Source: Bacillus sp. OV166 (lineage in GTDB: Bacteria; Bacillota; Bacilli; Bacillales; Cytobacillaceae). From it: a DNA stretch of 64,000 nucleotides. The notes beneath the pieces are model-generated. The model was not told the origin of the DNA. It saw only the letters and a list, made by a program, of their open reading frames with translations, and searched no databases. Each line of letters begins with the position of its first letter. The stretch's first letter is position 1. This document shows positions 51,479-61,214 of the stretch, one piece after another. The stretch is taken from contig NZ_FXWM01000002.1 of NCBI RefSeq assembly GCF_900177675.1, forward strand, positions 283,501 to 347,500, written 5' to 3'. Both the position numbers and the translations under genes were made by a program.

Positions 51479-51603
51479 ATTTGATTTAATTCACTCCTTG
51501 TGTATCTATTGGAGAAAAATAACACTAGGATGAAAAAAATCAAGCAACCACCCATTACCAACAAGAAATATTGCAACCCTAAAACGAGAACTGAAAACTC
51601 CAT
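51439..51603 (-). CDS. 54-residue membrane protein
   Basis: ATG at 51603, seven bases after GAGGGGG. A single long membrane segment (VLVLGLQYFLLVMGGCLIFF, continuing ILVLFF), then a polar tail (SNRYTRSELNQMEQNEKMNE). The last codons and stop recur as a remnant at 7940-7960, so the gene once existed in two copies. No family recognised. Confidence 0.6.
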   Translation of the reverse strand: MEFSVLVLGLQYFLLVMGGCLIFFILVLFFSNRYTRSELNQMEQNEKMNEIPRM

Positions 51604-51714
51604 TCAAATCCCCCTCGTATAATGACTTGTCTTCTATGTATTTCTATGAATCTGAAAAAATCCCTTCTATTAAAGCGCAATAATGTAAAGGTTTGACCTT
51701 TTTATGGTAAGTAT

Positions 51715-52053
51715 TTATTTGACCATTACATTGGTTAAGGAAAAGAAATCAAGATTGATGGTGGAGCTCAGTTCATCCTGAATTTGAATTTTTTTCTTTA
51801 GAGGATCAATTTTTGTTACAAATCCAAAGCGTGAAGTAAAAAAGCCGTTTGTCCATGTGGTAATTTCTAATAGCTTTTTGGTGGCCATGCCTTCAAATAA
51901 TAGCCGTTCCATCTCTTCAATTTTTGTTTCATCGAGATGTGGCCTAGGAGTTTTATGATCATCCTCCCAAAGATCCTTCAACATTTTTATGGTTTCAGGC
52001 ATGAAAAAGCCATTCCATTTCTTCATACCACGATCTTTATGATCTTTATTCAT
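51715..52053 (-). CDS. YolD-family protein
   Basis: 112 residues. DRGMKKWNGFFMPETIKMLK, then the beta-rich GFFTSRFGFVTKIDPLKKKI, match the YolD-like family. These genes usually sit beside a Y-family DNA polymerase (UvrX/YqjW) on phages and plasmids, where they are linked to DNA-damage response. No polymerase gene is next to it here, so it is an orphan. ATG at 52053 after GAGAGGG. Confidence 0.85.
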   Translation of the reverse strand: MNKDHKDRGMKKWNGFFMPETIKMLKDLWEDDHKTPRPHLDETKIEEMERLLFEGMATKKLLEITTWTNGFFTSRFGFVTKIDPLKKKIQIQDELSSTINLDFFSLTNVMVK

Positions 52054-52163
52054 TAAAAATTACCCTCTCTATATATTGTAGGAACATTCGTTCCTGTTAT
52101 TCAAGGAGTATGTTACAAAATTTTAGATATTCCTACATCCCCCTACAGATTTTTACCAGTCAG

Positions 52164-52186
52164 GCAGCCTTAAGGCTGCGATTTTT
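52164..52186 (+). terminator. terminator
   Basis: GCAGCC-TTAA-GGCTGC followed by GATTTTT. Confidence 0.75.
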
Positions 52187-52210
52187 CTTCAGAAATAAGG
52201 ACTTTATCAT

Positions 52211-52486
52211 CTTAAGGTTAAAAGCATACAGAACGACTTGGGCGTCAGCACTACGGACTGATCAGAAAGGAAAGAGCATCATTCTATCATTCCGTACGTG
52301 TCGCTTCGGCATTAAATGGACCGATAACCACGGTCTGTACGGCTAACGCCTACATTCCTGTTCGCTTTACGGCTTACGCCGCCATACCGAACGAGCCGAA
52401 AACCGGAAAATCAAAAGATTGAAAGATCAAAAGAATAAAAGACAAAAGGAAAGTAGCCGAAACGGCTGCTTTTATTGTTTATTTTT
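52211..52486. repeat. long intergenic repeat R, copy B
   Basis: Begins CTAAGGTTAAAAGCATACAG and ends in the palindrome AGTAGCCGAAACGGCTGCTT. It contains several CGGC-rich segments (TACGGCTAACGCCTACATTC, GGCTTACGCCGCCATACCGA). Near-identical to 57941-58212; its right part matches 28898-29010. No ORF. Confidence 0.85.
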
Positions 52487-52725
52487 CCCATTTGCCTTCC
52501 GAATCGTACCACGCAAGCATTCTAACCTTCCAGCCGGTAGGACACCTGAACCTTTCCTGCTAGAAGCTAAGAAGGCTAGTCAATCAGTCAAGGGGTAAAA
52601 AACTTTTATGCTAAGGGCGCTTTCGCAACAGCAAAAAACTTTTTTTGCTAAGAGCACATTGCAAAAGAGAAAAATCATCCACTAAATTTCGACATTGAGA
52701 GTTTTTTACAAATAATTCGCAAAAT
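52487..52725. repeat. ardC-leader repeat D, copy 1 (no ardC follows)
   Basis: GTTTATTTTTCCCATTTGCC through CTTCCAGCCGGTAGGACACC, GTCAAGGGGTAAAAAACTTT and AAGGGCGCTTTCGCAACAGC, as at 59972-60240 directly upstream of ardC. Here the copy is followed by about 400 bases of gene-free sequence (52726-53142) and the subtilase, suggesting loss of an ardC-like gene. Confidence 0.8.
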
Positions 52726-53142
52726 CATGAAAAAGATTGTCTTCCCTTTTGGAATAAATCCTGCGGGCTAGAGCAGCAACAATGTTCTTAGCCTAAGAGA
52801 GGAGATCCCTCACCTGCAACCAGCACATTTTTAACCGAAATTAACCAGCAACCAACATTTACACTAATTTACATTTAATAAACACCCTGATTAACCTTTT
52901 ATTTACGCTCAAAAGTCCTCATTTTGAACTTTTGTTATTATCAAGCACAAAATCAAGTAGAAAACCGGCGTAATCCGAGGATATTCAAAGATCGTCCGTT
53001 AATTAATTCGAATAAAAAACGCTGAATATGACCCTTTTTGTCGTGTGAAATATATATCCAATAAATGGTATACAGAAGGTTTTTATTCATACCATGTTGA
53101 ATTATTATCACGAATTAAAAAACTGAGGGGGAGAATTGGAGA

Positions 53143-55299
53143 ATGAGAATACCAAAGAAGATAATAGGCGTATGCGGGGCTTTAGGGTTATTGTTTGGGG
53201 GAACAACAACATTTGCCCAGATTTCCGAGAATGCACTAGCAGCTGTCAAGAATGAAAAAAAAGTGACAGGCCATATGCAGGAACCTGTATTGCAAATTGA
53301 CAGCAGCGCAGTCAAAAAAAGGAAAATTATTTCATATTTTGAAAGTGCTACACCTAAAAGGTATAAAGAGAATGAGGTTATTGTAAAATTTAAAAATAAT
53401 TACTCTAAGAATAATTTAGGGGCCTTGAGCACTACTTTAGGTTTAACAAATGCCAAAGTATTGAATAAAGAAGGAACACATGTAATAAAATTCTCCAAAA
53501 ATAAGAAAATGGCAGAGGTATTACAGCAATTGAATGCTTCTCCTAATGTTGAATATGCAGAGCCAAACTATGTATATAAACCGACTGCGGTTACAGATCC
53601 TCTGTATAGCGAACTATGGGGACTTAAGAATACTGGACAGGAAATATTGGGACAAGTTGGTAAAAAGGGGATTGATATAAATGTAGAAGCTGCATGGGCT
53701 AAAACAAAAGGCAGTTCCTCTGTAGTGATTGGTGTGATTGATACAGGAATTGATATTAATCACCCGGATTTAAAAGATAACATTTGGGTTAACACTAGTG
53801 AAATTCCTAACGATGGGATCGATAATGATAAAAATGGATACGTTGACGACGTAAACGGCTGGAATTTCTATGATAAAAATAATAAATTGTTCATTCGAGG
53901 AGAGGAAGACTTCCACGGCACTCATGTTGCCGGAACCATTGCGGCAAAAGCAAATGACATTGGAGTGATCGGGATTGCTCCAAATGTAAAAATTATGCCT
54001 CTCAAATTTATTGGTCCATGGGGAGGGTACGAAGCGGATGCGATCGCTGCTATTGAATATGCAAAATCAAAAGGGGTAAAGATTTTGAATAACTCATGGG
54101 GCGGAGGAGAAAACGCACAAGCATTAAAGGATGCTATTAAAAACTCAGGCGCCTTATTTATAGCTGCAGCAGGCAATGATGGAATGAACGCTGACACATC
54201 TCCAATGTATCCGGCTGCTTATGATCTGCCTAATATTCTTTCTGTTGCTGCTCTTAACAATACAGGAAATCTATCATTTTTCTCTAACTTTGGAGCGAAA
54301 AGTGTAGATGTAGCCGCTCCAGGTGAAGGTATACTAAGTACATTCCCTATTCTGGACAGTGACTATTCTAATGCTTATGAATATCTTGATGGAACATCCA
54401 TGGCCACCCCTCATGCAACGGGAGTAGCAGCATTAGTAAAAAGCGTAAACTCAACCTACACTCCTGCTCAAATAAAGGATGCCATTATGAGAACGACTAC
54501 AAAGCTGTCTTCCTTAACAGGAAAAGTCGCTACTGGAGGACTGGTGAATGCAGGGAAAGCAATTAATTTCGAGGCGGATTCTGATATTCCTGGCATTGCT
54601 TGGAAAGGGGAAAGTATCAGTACCACACTTGATGCAAGTAAAGATAAAAATGATGTGTATTCTATTAAACTATTAAAAGGTGAAAAGTTAAAGGCTGTAC
54701 TAACGGGTGATGCCGGTACGGACTTTGATTTATATTTGTATAATGACACTGCAACGACTGTAAATTCCAGCAACGGCATTGCAGCACATTCAGAAACGGC
54801 AAATACATCCAATGAATCCTTTACTTTTATAGCTCCTAAAACAGGCACATATTATTTAAATGCCTACGCCTATAGCGGAGCAGGAAAATACACTCTTTCT
54901 GTGACAGAAGGCATCGGAGCCGGAACGTATGAAAACACGAGTCCGTATTTCGGATATGAAGGAACATGGAATAAAATATCCGATGGAAGTGCATCAGCAA
55001 GCTCCTACACAAGTACTAACCAAACCAGCTCTGTGAAAATTGTGTTTAACGGTACAGGAGTATCCTACAAAGCTATTAAAAATGACAAACAAGGAATTGT
55101 AAAAGTGACATTGGACGGAAAATCAGCCAATTATAGCTTGTATGCAGCTACTCCTAAGTATAAGCAAGAAATCCTCAATAAAACTGGACTACCTGCAGGT
55201 AAGCATGTATTAACGATCCAATGGACTGGTCAGGCAGATCCTGTTGCCCGTAAAACTTCTACGGAAGTAAATGTTGATTCTATCTCCGTTCTAAAATAG
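53143..55299 (+). CDS. secreted subtilisin-like serine protease (S8)
   Basis: 718 residues. Signal peptide 1-30, propeptide with an inhibitor-I9 fold (about 75-145, ENEVIVKFKNN ... NVEYAEPNYVYKP). Catalytic domain about 150-475: D200 (GVIDTGIDINHPDL), H258 (HGTHVAGT), oxyanion N345 (AAAGNDG) and S419 (GTSMATPHATG). A PPC-type domain follows (about 485-590, DFDLYLYNDTATTVN) and a C-terminal beta-sandwich (about 600-718, YEGTWNKISDGSASASSYTS), possibly binding carbohydrate or cell wall. The enzyme is exported, self-processed and degrades extracellular protein. A terminator follows at 55313. Confidence 0.95.
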   Translation: MRIPKKIIGVCGALGLLFGGTTTFAQISENALAAVKNEKKVTGHMQEPVLQIDSSAVKKRKIISYFESATPKRYKENEVIVKFKNNYSKNNLGALSTTLGLTNAKVLNKEGTHVIKFSKNKKMAEVLQQLNASPNVEYAEPNYVYKPTAVTDPLYSELWGLKNTGQEILGQVGKKGIDINVEAAWAKTKGSSSVVIGVIDTGIDINHPDLKDNIWVNTSEIPNDGIDNDKNGYVDDVNGWNFYDKNNKLFIRGEEDFHGTHVAGTIAAKANDIGVIGIAPNVKIMPLKFIGPWGGYEADAIAAIEYAKSKGVKILNNSWGGGENAQALKDAIKNSGALFIAAAGNDGMNADTSPMYPAAYDLPNILSVAALNNTGNLSFFSNFGAKSVDVAAPGEGILSTFPILDSDYSNAYEYLDGTSMATPHATGVAALVKSVNSTYTPAQIKDAIMRTTTKLSSLTGKVATGGLVNAGKAINFEADSDIPGIAWKGESISTTLDASKDKNDVYSIKLLKGEKLKAVLTGDAGTDFDLYLYNDTATTVNSSNGIAAHSETANTSNESFTFIAPKTGTYYLNAYAYSGAGKYTLSVTEGIGAGTYENTSPYFGYEGTWNKISDGSASASSYTSTNQTSSVKIVFNGTGVSYKAIKNDKQGIVKVTLDGKSANYSLYAATPKYKQEILNKTGLPAGKHVLTIQWTGQADPVARKTSTEVNVDSISVLK

Positions 55300-55312
55300 T
55301 TGTTTTATATAC

Positions 55313-55354
55313 GCCCTTAGCTTCATCCATAATAAAGGATAAAGCTAAGGGTTT
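55313..55354 (+). terminator. terminator after the subtilase gene
   Basis: CCCTTAGCTTCATCC and GGATAAAGCTAAGGG followed by TTTCT. Confidence 0.85.
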
Positions 55355-55539
55355 CTATCATAAATTGTTTTTTCATTAATCTTCGACAATGGGGCGCTTT
55401 AATGAAGTTAAGTATATGTTTAAAATATATTGCCATAAACGACATTTTTTAACTGCCAAAAACAAAAATAAGTCAATATAAATCAGCCCACTATCTCTGT
55501 AGAAATAATGGGCCTACTCATTTACATATATTAGATTTC

Positions 55540-57765
55540 TTAAGCGGAAAGGATGTTTTTCTTATGTCTTAATTGAAGGACAAAAAATAATAGAGTACCA
55601 GCATTTAACACAAATCCAAACATGGCTAACATTAGTGCATGGCTCCATACATCATGCAGATCATTTCCAATCGAGATAAGATCCCTAAATCCTTTTATCG
55701 CGTACGTCATTGGAAGGAATGCATGTATATGTTGATAAAATGGGGGTGCTAAAGCTATAGGGAATGTACCTGAGCTGCCGCCAATTTGCAATAAGAGTAA
55801 AATGAATCCAAGAATCTGTCCTATTTTTCCGAAAATGGTACAGAGCATTTGTACCAAAGATAGGAAAGTAAGACTCGTCAAAATGGTAAATAGATATAAG
55901 CCCCATGCATGTTTAACTTCTAGGCCCATGCCTTGGATAAGTATAGTTACTGCTAGAATTGATTGAACCAACCCAACCACAATCACTACACTGTGCTTAC
56001 TGAGGAACCAAGAAGCCCCGGATGTTGGTTCTAACGGTGTTTCTCTAAGTTGATAACTAGAAGAAAAAATTAATGCACTAGCCATTAAGCCTATAGCCAA
56101 AATATAAGGAATGAAGCCAGCTCCATAATCATTTACCTCACTGATTTTGTGAGATTCCAACTTTGTTGGATTAGAAAACATGTCGTAATTTTTATCATTC
56201 AATTTCAGTTCATTCGTTTTTGTAGTACCGGATTGTAATGAAGAAAGTAATTGACCTGTTCCGTCAGATAGATGAGAAGCACCCTTATATATTGATGAGG
56301 AACCATCTGCAAGTTTTTGAGAGTTATCACTTAATTGATTGGCACCAGAGTTAAGTTTTTCAATCCCTTTTGCAAATTGATTGCTTGCATTGTCCATTTT
56401 TAAAATACTGTCGGAAACAGCGCTGGTTCCATCCGTTAATTTGTTAGCACCACTATGTGCTTCGGCTAACATTTTGTTAAATGTCCCTAGATTTGAACTA
56501 AAGGTATGTTGCCCTTCAGCCAAGTTTTTAGCGCCTTCATACATCGATAGTTGTCCTTTTGCAAACTGATCAAGTTGACTCTGCACTTGCTGTGAACCTT
56601 GTAAAACGGTTGACAGCATAGACTCGAATTCAGTGATTCCTTGTTCTAAATCAACCGGCGCTCCTGCAGTGGTAGGAGACATGAAATGACCCAAATTCGA
56701 AAGCAACTGTTGTTTCTCTTGCTCAGAAAGACTTTTGCTTTTAATAATAAGCTCTTTTTGTTCTTTAACTAGTCGGTTCTGCTCTTGAAGGATTTGTTGT
56801 AAGGAGTTTAGTTGACTAATTATTTCAGGCTGTTTTTCATTTACATCCTCCAACGCAATCAATAGTGGATCGATTTTTCCTTGAAATCCAATAGTACCCT
56901 GGTATGCCTGCTGTAAGTTTCTTTTAAGATCGTTTGATCCTTGTTCTAATTCTTTAGAACCTTTGACAAGATTTTCTCCATTTTTGTTAAGGTCACCTAA
57001 GCCATTCTCTAAATGATCCATACCACTAGTAAGTGTTTGAACCCCGTTAGACAGTTTACCAATTTCCGTTTGAAATTGTTGAGTTCCATTGTATATCCTT
57101 TGTGTGCCGTCTTTAAATAAGACGGTACCAGCAGCAAAACTCTGCAAATAGTCTTGTAGGGTTTTGGAGGCATTTGTAATTTTGTTGGCAGCCTGGTCTA
57201 TTTTATTCGCTCCATCAGTTGCTTTTTGTAAATTTTCGTCTATTTTATTTATACGTTTAAATAATGTGACTGCATATTGTTTTGTGATAGAATTTGATAT
57301 TTTCTCATTGATTTTACTAATTCCAGAGGTTGCTATCTTTGATGCAGTATAGTTTTTCCCTGGATTTGTGTAATATCTCAACCCCATTTTACTAGGATGT
57401 TGTTCTAACAAGGTAGATCCATTTTTAGAGAAATCATTTGGAATTTCGACTACCATGTAAAAATCTTCATTTTTTAATCCTTTAAACGCTTCTTTACTAT
57501 TAGTAAATTTCCATTTAAACGAGTGGTTCTGTTTCAAATCATGGACCAAATCTTTTCCCAACTGCAAATTCTGCCCAGCAAATGTTGATCCCAGATCTTT
57601 ATTTACTACGGCAATTGGAAGGTCCCCAGTTTTAGAATAAGGATTTCTAAAAGCGGAAAGAAAAATACTGCTATAGAGCAACGGTACAAAAAGAATGGCT
57701 ATCAATGTTAATCCAGTTTTGCGATGGCTGAAAATATTTCTCCACTCGCCCTTTATCATATTCAA
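55540..57765 (-). CDS. YhgE/Pip-family membrane protein
   Basis: 741 residues from TTG at 57765 after GGGGGATAATATAG. One N-terminal membrane helix (about 17-37, LIAILFVPLLYSSIFLSAFR), a long extracytoplasmic region with repeated D/N-G-x-x-x-L-x-x-G units (TSGMDHLENGLGDLNKNGEN, LADGSSSIYKGASHLSDGTG) forming a coiled stalk, and five or six C-terminal helices of the ABC-2 type. The family includes phage infection protein Pip and relatives of the type VII secretion protein EsaA. Likely a phage receptor or secretion-linked protein; its role here is unknown. Confidence 0.88.
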   Translation of the reverse strand: MNMIKGEWRNIFSHRKTGLTLIAILFVPLLYSSIFLSAFRNPYSKTGDLPIAVVNKDLGSTFAGQNLQLGKDLVHDLKQNHSFKWKFTNSKEAFKGLKNEDFYMVVEIPNDFSKNGSTLLEQHPSKMGLRYYTNPGKNYTASKIATSGISKINEKISNSITKQYAVTLFKRINKIDENLQKATDGANKIDQAANKITNASKTLQDYLQSFAAGTVLFKDGTQRIYNGTQQFQTEIGKLSNGVQTLTSGMDHLENGLGDLNKNGENLVKGSKELEQGSNDLKRNLQQAYQGTIGFQGKIDPLLIALEDVNEKQPEIISQLNSLQQILQEQNRLVKEQKELIIKSKSLSEQEKQQLLSNLGHFMSPTTAGAPVDLEQGITEFESMLSTVLQGSQQVQSQLDQFAKGQLSMYEGAKNLAEGQHTFSSNLGTFNKMLAEAHSGANKLTDGTSAVSDSILKMDNASNQFAKGIEKLNSGANQLSDNSQKLADGSSSIYKGASHLSDGTGQLLSSLQSGTTKTNELKLNDKNYDMFSNPTKLESHKISEVNDYGAGFIPYILAIGLMASALIFSSSYQLRETPLEPTSGASWFLSKHSVVIVVGLVQSILAVTILIQGMGLEVKHAWGLYLFTILTSLTFLSLVQMLCTIFGKIGQILGFILLLLQIGGSSGTFPIALAPPFYQHIHAFLPMTYAIKGFRDLISIGNDLHDVWSHALMLAMFGFVLNAGTLLFFVLQLRHKKNILSA

Positions 57766-57940
57766 CTATATTATCCCCCATTGTTTCCAGGTACCAATTG
57801 TTTTTTGTAGGACCCTTATTTCATAGGCTAATTTTACTATAAAAAGTCCTTGGGTGTTAGATACTTCATTTTTCCATTTTGAATACTTTTTATATTGACC
57901 CAATTCACCTTCTGGAAACGATTAGCACACGTTTTTTAAA

Positions 57941-58212
57941 ATCTAGGTTGAAAACATACAGAACGACTTTAGGCGGCCGCACTACGGACTGATCAGAAAG
58001 GAAAACGCATCCTTTCTGTCATTCCGTACGTGTCGCTTCGGCATTAAATGGACCGATAACTACGGTCTGTACGGCTCATGCCTACATTCCGTAGGTTCCT
58101 GTTCCCTTTACGGCTTACACCGCCATACCGAACGAGCCGAAAACCGGAAAATCAAAAGATTGAAAGATCAAAAGAATAAAAGATAAAAGGAAAGCAGCCG
58201 AAACGGCTGCTT
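57941..58212. repeat. long intergenic repeat R, copy C
   Basis: ATCTAGGTTGAAAACATACA through AAAGCAGCCGAAACGGCTGC. Closest to copy B at 52211. Its terminal palindrome is where the IS1182 element is inserted. Confidence 0.85.
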
Positions 58213-58311
58213 CAGATTGTAGACAAAAGGCATTCGAATGAGCCCATTCGGATGCCTTTTTATTGGATTTTTGCTCATAAGAGCAAAATTTAGACCTACC
58301 TTTGACTATTA

Positions 58312-59682
58312 TTACGCCAATTCTGGACCTTTCCACGTCCAGCTGGCCATCTTTTTCAAGTTCATGGCAGCAAAAGTAAGCATCGCTTGCATGGACAATT
58401 TTTTTAAGCCTCTTAAGGTTGTCCAACGCATACCATGCTTTTCCTTAGCATCCGCAAAGACCCGTTCAATCGTTTCTTTACGTCTTGCGTAAATGCTTTT
58501 ATTTTCTTGTGTGTGACGAAGATGATCGGCTTCTTCTATGTAATGTTCCCAAACATGTCGCTCAATCAATTTTTTATGTTCTTTACTCTGCGTGCATTCT
58601 GAAAGTAAAGGACAATTTTGGCACTCAAACGGATTAGAGAAGTATTGACGCTTTCCATTCTTCGTCGTCGTTGCATATTTCAGTATTTGTCCTTGCGGAC
58701 AGATATAACAATCGTAGTATTCATCATAAATATACTCATGTTTTTTCATATAACCGTCCTTCGTACGAGGTCGTGTATATGGTAATGCAGGAGTCATATC
58801 ATTTTCAATTACGAATTGAGCAATAGCAGGTGTTTTGTATCCAGCATCAGCAGCAACAGCTTCAGGTTTCCCGTGTTTTTCAATGACCTTCTCAAGTAGT
58901 GGCTCGAAAATGACGCTATCATGGATATTCCCCGGGGTTACAATTGCACCCAAAACAAAACCATTTCGATCCGAAGCCGCATGAAATGAATATGCGAACT
59001 GTTTCGTTCGCTCATCCTTTACGTAATAACCACTTTCTGGGTCAGTGGTACTTTCTTTAATTTCCTTTAATTCTTCTTTTTCAAATTTATCTGGAGGAAA
59101 TGGCTTTTTTCCGTGATCATCCCGGTCTTTATTAATCTCTTCTTGTAGACGTGTTTCATAAACCTTCGATTCCTTTCGAACTACTTTCTTTTCAAATTTA
59201 CGCTTATTTGCACTAGCTTTAACATGTGTAGAATCAATAAATACGTGCTCGCTACTAATCAATTTCTTTTCTGAGGCTTCCTTTAAAATACGATAGAATA
59301 TCTGTTCAAATAAATCAGTATCCTTAAAGCGTCGCTCGTAGTTTTTACCAAACGTTGAAAAGTGAGGTACCTTATCATAAAAACCAAAGCCGAGAAACCA
59401 ACGATATGCCATATTCGTTTCGATTTCTGCAATGGTTTGACGCATAGAGCGAATACCGAAGGTATATTGAATGAAAGCCATCTTTATCAATACCACAGGG
59501 TCAATACTCGGACGTCCCCGTTCAGATGAGTACATATCTTGAACAAGTGAATAGATAAATGAAAAATCAATAGCAGCTTCTATCTTACGAACCAAGTGGT
59601 TCGCGGGTACAACTTGTTCTAAAGCTATCATTTCTATTTGATCACGATTCATCTGTGTATTTTTAGTTAGCATTTCATCCAC
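58312..59682 (-). CDS. IS1182-family transposase
   Basis: 456 residues with an uninterrupted frame. N-terminal domain PANHLVRKIEAAIDFSFIYS, then DDE catalytic regions: VFIDSTHVKASANKRKFEKK (Asp), AVAADAGYKTPAIAQFVIEN (Asp) and TIERVFADAKEKHGMRWTTL (Glu). A Cys-rich insert (CYICPQGQ, CQNCPLLSECTQS) is typical of the family. It moves the element, usually into palindromic or terminator sequences. Confidence 0.93.
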   Translation of the reverse strand: MDEMLTKNTQMNRDQIEMIALEQVVPANHLVRKIEAAIDFSFIYSLVQDMYSSERGRPSIDPVVLIKMAFIQYTFGIRSMRQTIAEIETNMAYRWFLGFGFYDKVPHFSTFGKNYERRFKDTDLFEQIFYRILKEASEKKLISSEHVFIDSTHVKASANKRKFEKKVVRKESKVYETRLQEEINKDRDDHGKKPFPPDKFEKEELKEIKESTTDPESGYYVKDERTKQFAYSFHAASDRNGFVLGAIVTPGNIHDSVIFEPLLEKVIEKHGKPEAVAADAGYKTPAIAQFVIENDMTPALPYTRPRTKDGYMKKHEYIYDEYYDCYICPQGQILKYATTTKNGKRQYFSNPFECQNCPLLSECTQSKEHKKLIERHVWEHYIEEADHLRHTQENKSIYARRKETIERVFADAKEKHGMRWTTLRGLKKLSMQAMLTFAAMNLKKMASWTWKGPELA

Positions 59683-59750
59683 CTCATCTATATGTCTGTA
59701 TCTTAATTATACAAAGGACTGATTTAAAGGTCATTATTGATTTTAAAACT

Positions 59751-59884
59751 TGTTGATTGGAGCGGAAGGCGCGAAGACTCCTGCGGGAGTACGGAGCAGG
59801 GGAGACCCCGCAGGCGCTTAAGCGCCGAGGAGGCTCCCCGCTACGCCCGCGGAAAGCGAAGCGCCTGGAGCGCAAATCAACAAA
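59751..59884. repeat. G+C-rich structured repeat inside the IS1182 element
   Basis: Bounded by TGTTGATTGGAGCG and CGCAAATCAACA (imperfect inverted ends). Inside are several strong hairpins (ACTCCTGCGGGAGT, GGGGAGACCCC, GCGCTTAAGCGC). About two-thirds G+C in an AT-rich element. It resembles a repeat found widely in Bacillaceae genomes; it lies between the transposase start and the IS end. Confidence 0.75.
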
Positions 59885-59971
59885 CAATTTAACAAAGACA
59901 TAAAAAAGACTGCCGGCAAACCCAAGTTTTTCGGATTTGTCGACAGTCTGAAGCAGCCGAAACGGCTGCTT

Positions 59972-60240
59972 TTCTTGTTTATTTTTCCCTTTTGCCTTCC
60001 GAATCGTAAAACAGCGCAAGCTTTCTAACCTTCCAGCCGGCAGGACACCCGAACCTTACCGGCTAGAAGCTAAGAAACCTAGTCAATCGGTCAAGGGGCA
60101 AAAAACTTTTTTGCTTAAGGGCGCTTTCGCAACAGCAAAAAACTTTTTGTGCGAAGAGCACCCTTGACCCATTGTCTATGCGTGTTTTTCGTTCTACTTG
60201 CAAAAGGGGAAAAATCATCCCCCTTTGGGGAACTTACTCG
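59972..60240 (+). repeat. ardC-leader repeat D, copy 2
   Basis: Parallel to 52487-52725, including TTGCCTTCCGAATCGTA, CCTTCCAGCCGGCAGGACAC and CTTAAGGGCGCTTTCGCAAC. It ends about 85 bases before ardC and may hold control signals, with alternating AAAAAACTTTTT hairpins. Confidence 0.8.
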
Positions 60241-60324
60241 CTTCGCAAGTCAAAAGGGAAAGAATTCATTAGGCAAACATCAAAAGTCTAAAAATCATTA
60301 GCAAATCAAAGGAGGAAAAACAAG

Positions 60325-61176
60325 ATGGCAAAAAGCGTGTATGAAATCATTACAGAAAAAATCATCGGAAAATTAGAAAAGGGCGTTGTACCGTGGCGCC
60401 AACCATGGACCAATTCAAATGCGGTCAATTGGAAAACACAAAAGCCATACCGGGGAATCAATATTTTCCTAGTGGAACCAGGGGAATATGCTTCCAAAAA
60501 ACAGATTTTAGATGCGGGTGGACGAATTAAAAAAGAGGAACTAAAAAATTCCCATATTATTGTCTATTGGCTTTGGAAAGAGAAGGAGGACGAAGAAACA
60601 AAGAAGAAAAAGACGTTTGCCAAACCTTTCTATTATCGAGTTTGGGAAATTAATAAACAGTGTACCGGCTTAGAAAGTAAAAGAAGGATTGAAACCTTTG
60701 ATCATGACCCCATCGAAAAAGCGGAGGAAATTTTTAAAGGATATATCAACGCACCAGACTACACGTTTCAATCGGGTAAGGCAGTCTATTACCCGAAATG
60801 GGATAGAATTAATTGCCCACCGATCAAAGATTATAAGGTTCCGGAGGAATTTTATTGCACTTTATTTCACGAAATGGCACACAGCACCGGACATCAAAGC
60901 CGTTTAGCGCGCCCAGGTATTATGACTGAAGGTGTTGCATTCGGAGATGAGATTTATTCGAAAGAGGAATTAGTCGCTGAAATGGGTGCGGCGATGTTGT
61001 GCGGAATGGCTGGAATTGATAACAGCACTTTAGAAAATAGCGCTAGTTATATCGACTCATGGCTAAGAGCTTTGAAAAAAGAAAGCCGTTTAGTTTTACA
61101 AGCAGCTGCTCAAGCACAGAAAGCAGCCGATTATATTTTAGGAGAAACAAAGGCACATTCGATAGACGAAAACTAA
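60325..61176 (+). CDS. ardC: ArdC-like antirestriction protein with zincin domain
   Basis: 283 residues. The N-terminal ssDNA-binding ArdC domain (about 5-120: IIGKLEKGVVPWRQPW, KPYRGINIFLVEPGEY, IIVYWLW) is followed by a metallopeptidase-like domain with HEMAH (182-186) and a downstream acidic KEELVAEMGAAML. Such proteins protect incoming plasmid or phage DNA from restriction enzymes at the moment of transfer. ATG at 60325 after AAAGGAGGAAAAACAAG. A hairpin (CACCGGCTGA/TCAGCCGGTG) lies at 61215-61238 after it. Strong sign of conjugative or plasmid DNA. Confidence 0.92.
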   Translation: MAKSVYEIITEKIIGKLEKGVVPWRQPWTNSNAVNWKTQKPYRGINIFLVEPGEYASKKQILDAGGRIKKEELKNSHIIVYWLWKEKEDEETKKKKTFAKPFYYRVWEINKQCTGLESKRRIETFDHDPIEKAEEIFKGYINAPDYTFQSGKAVYYPKWDRINCPPIKDYKVPEEFYCTLFHEMAHSTGHQSRLARPGIMTEGVAFGDEIYSKEELVAEMGAAMLCGMAGIDNSTLENSASYIDSWLRALKKESRLVLQAAAQAQKAADYILGETKAHSIDEN

Positions 61177-61214
61177 AAGGAAATAGTCACTCATTAAATC
61201 ACAAGCACAAATTT

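Larger units (their letters stand above)
58213..59950 (-). mobile_element. IS1182-family insertion sequence, intact
   Basis: About 1.74 kb. The ends CAGATTGTAGACAAA (left) and, inward from the right, CAGACTGTCGACAAA are inverted repeats. The flanks are the same palindrome AGCAGCCGAAACGGCTGCTT on both sides (58193-58212 and 59952-59971), consistent with duplication of the target. The empty site is seen at 52470-52490. The element holds one transposase gene and a G+C-rich 134-base repeat. Confidence 0.88.
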
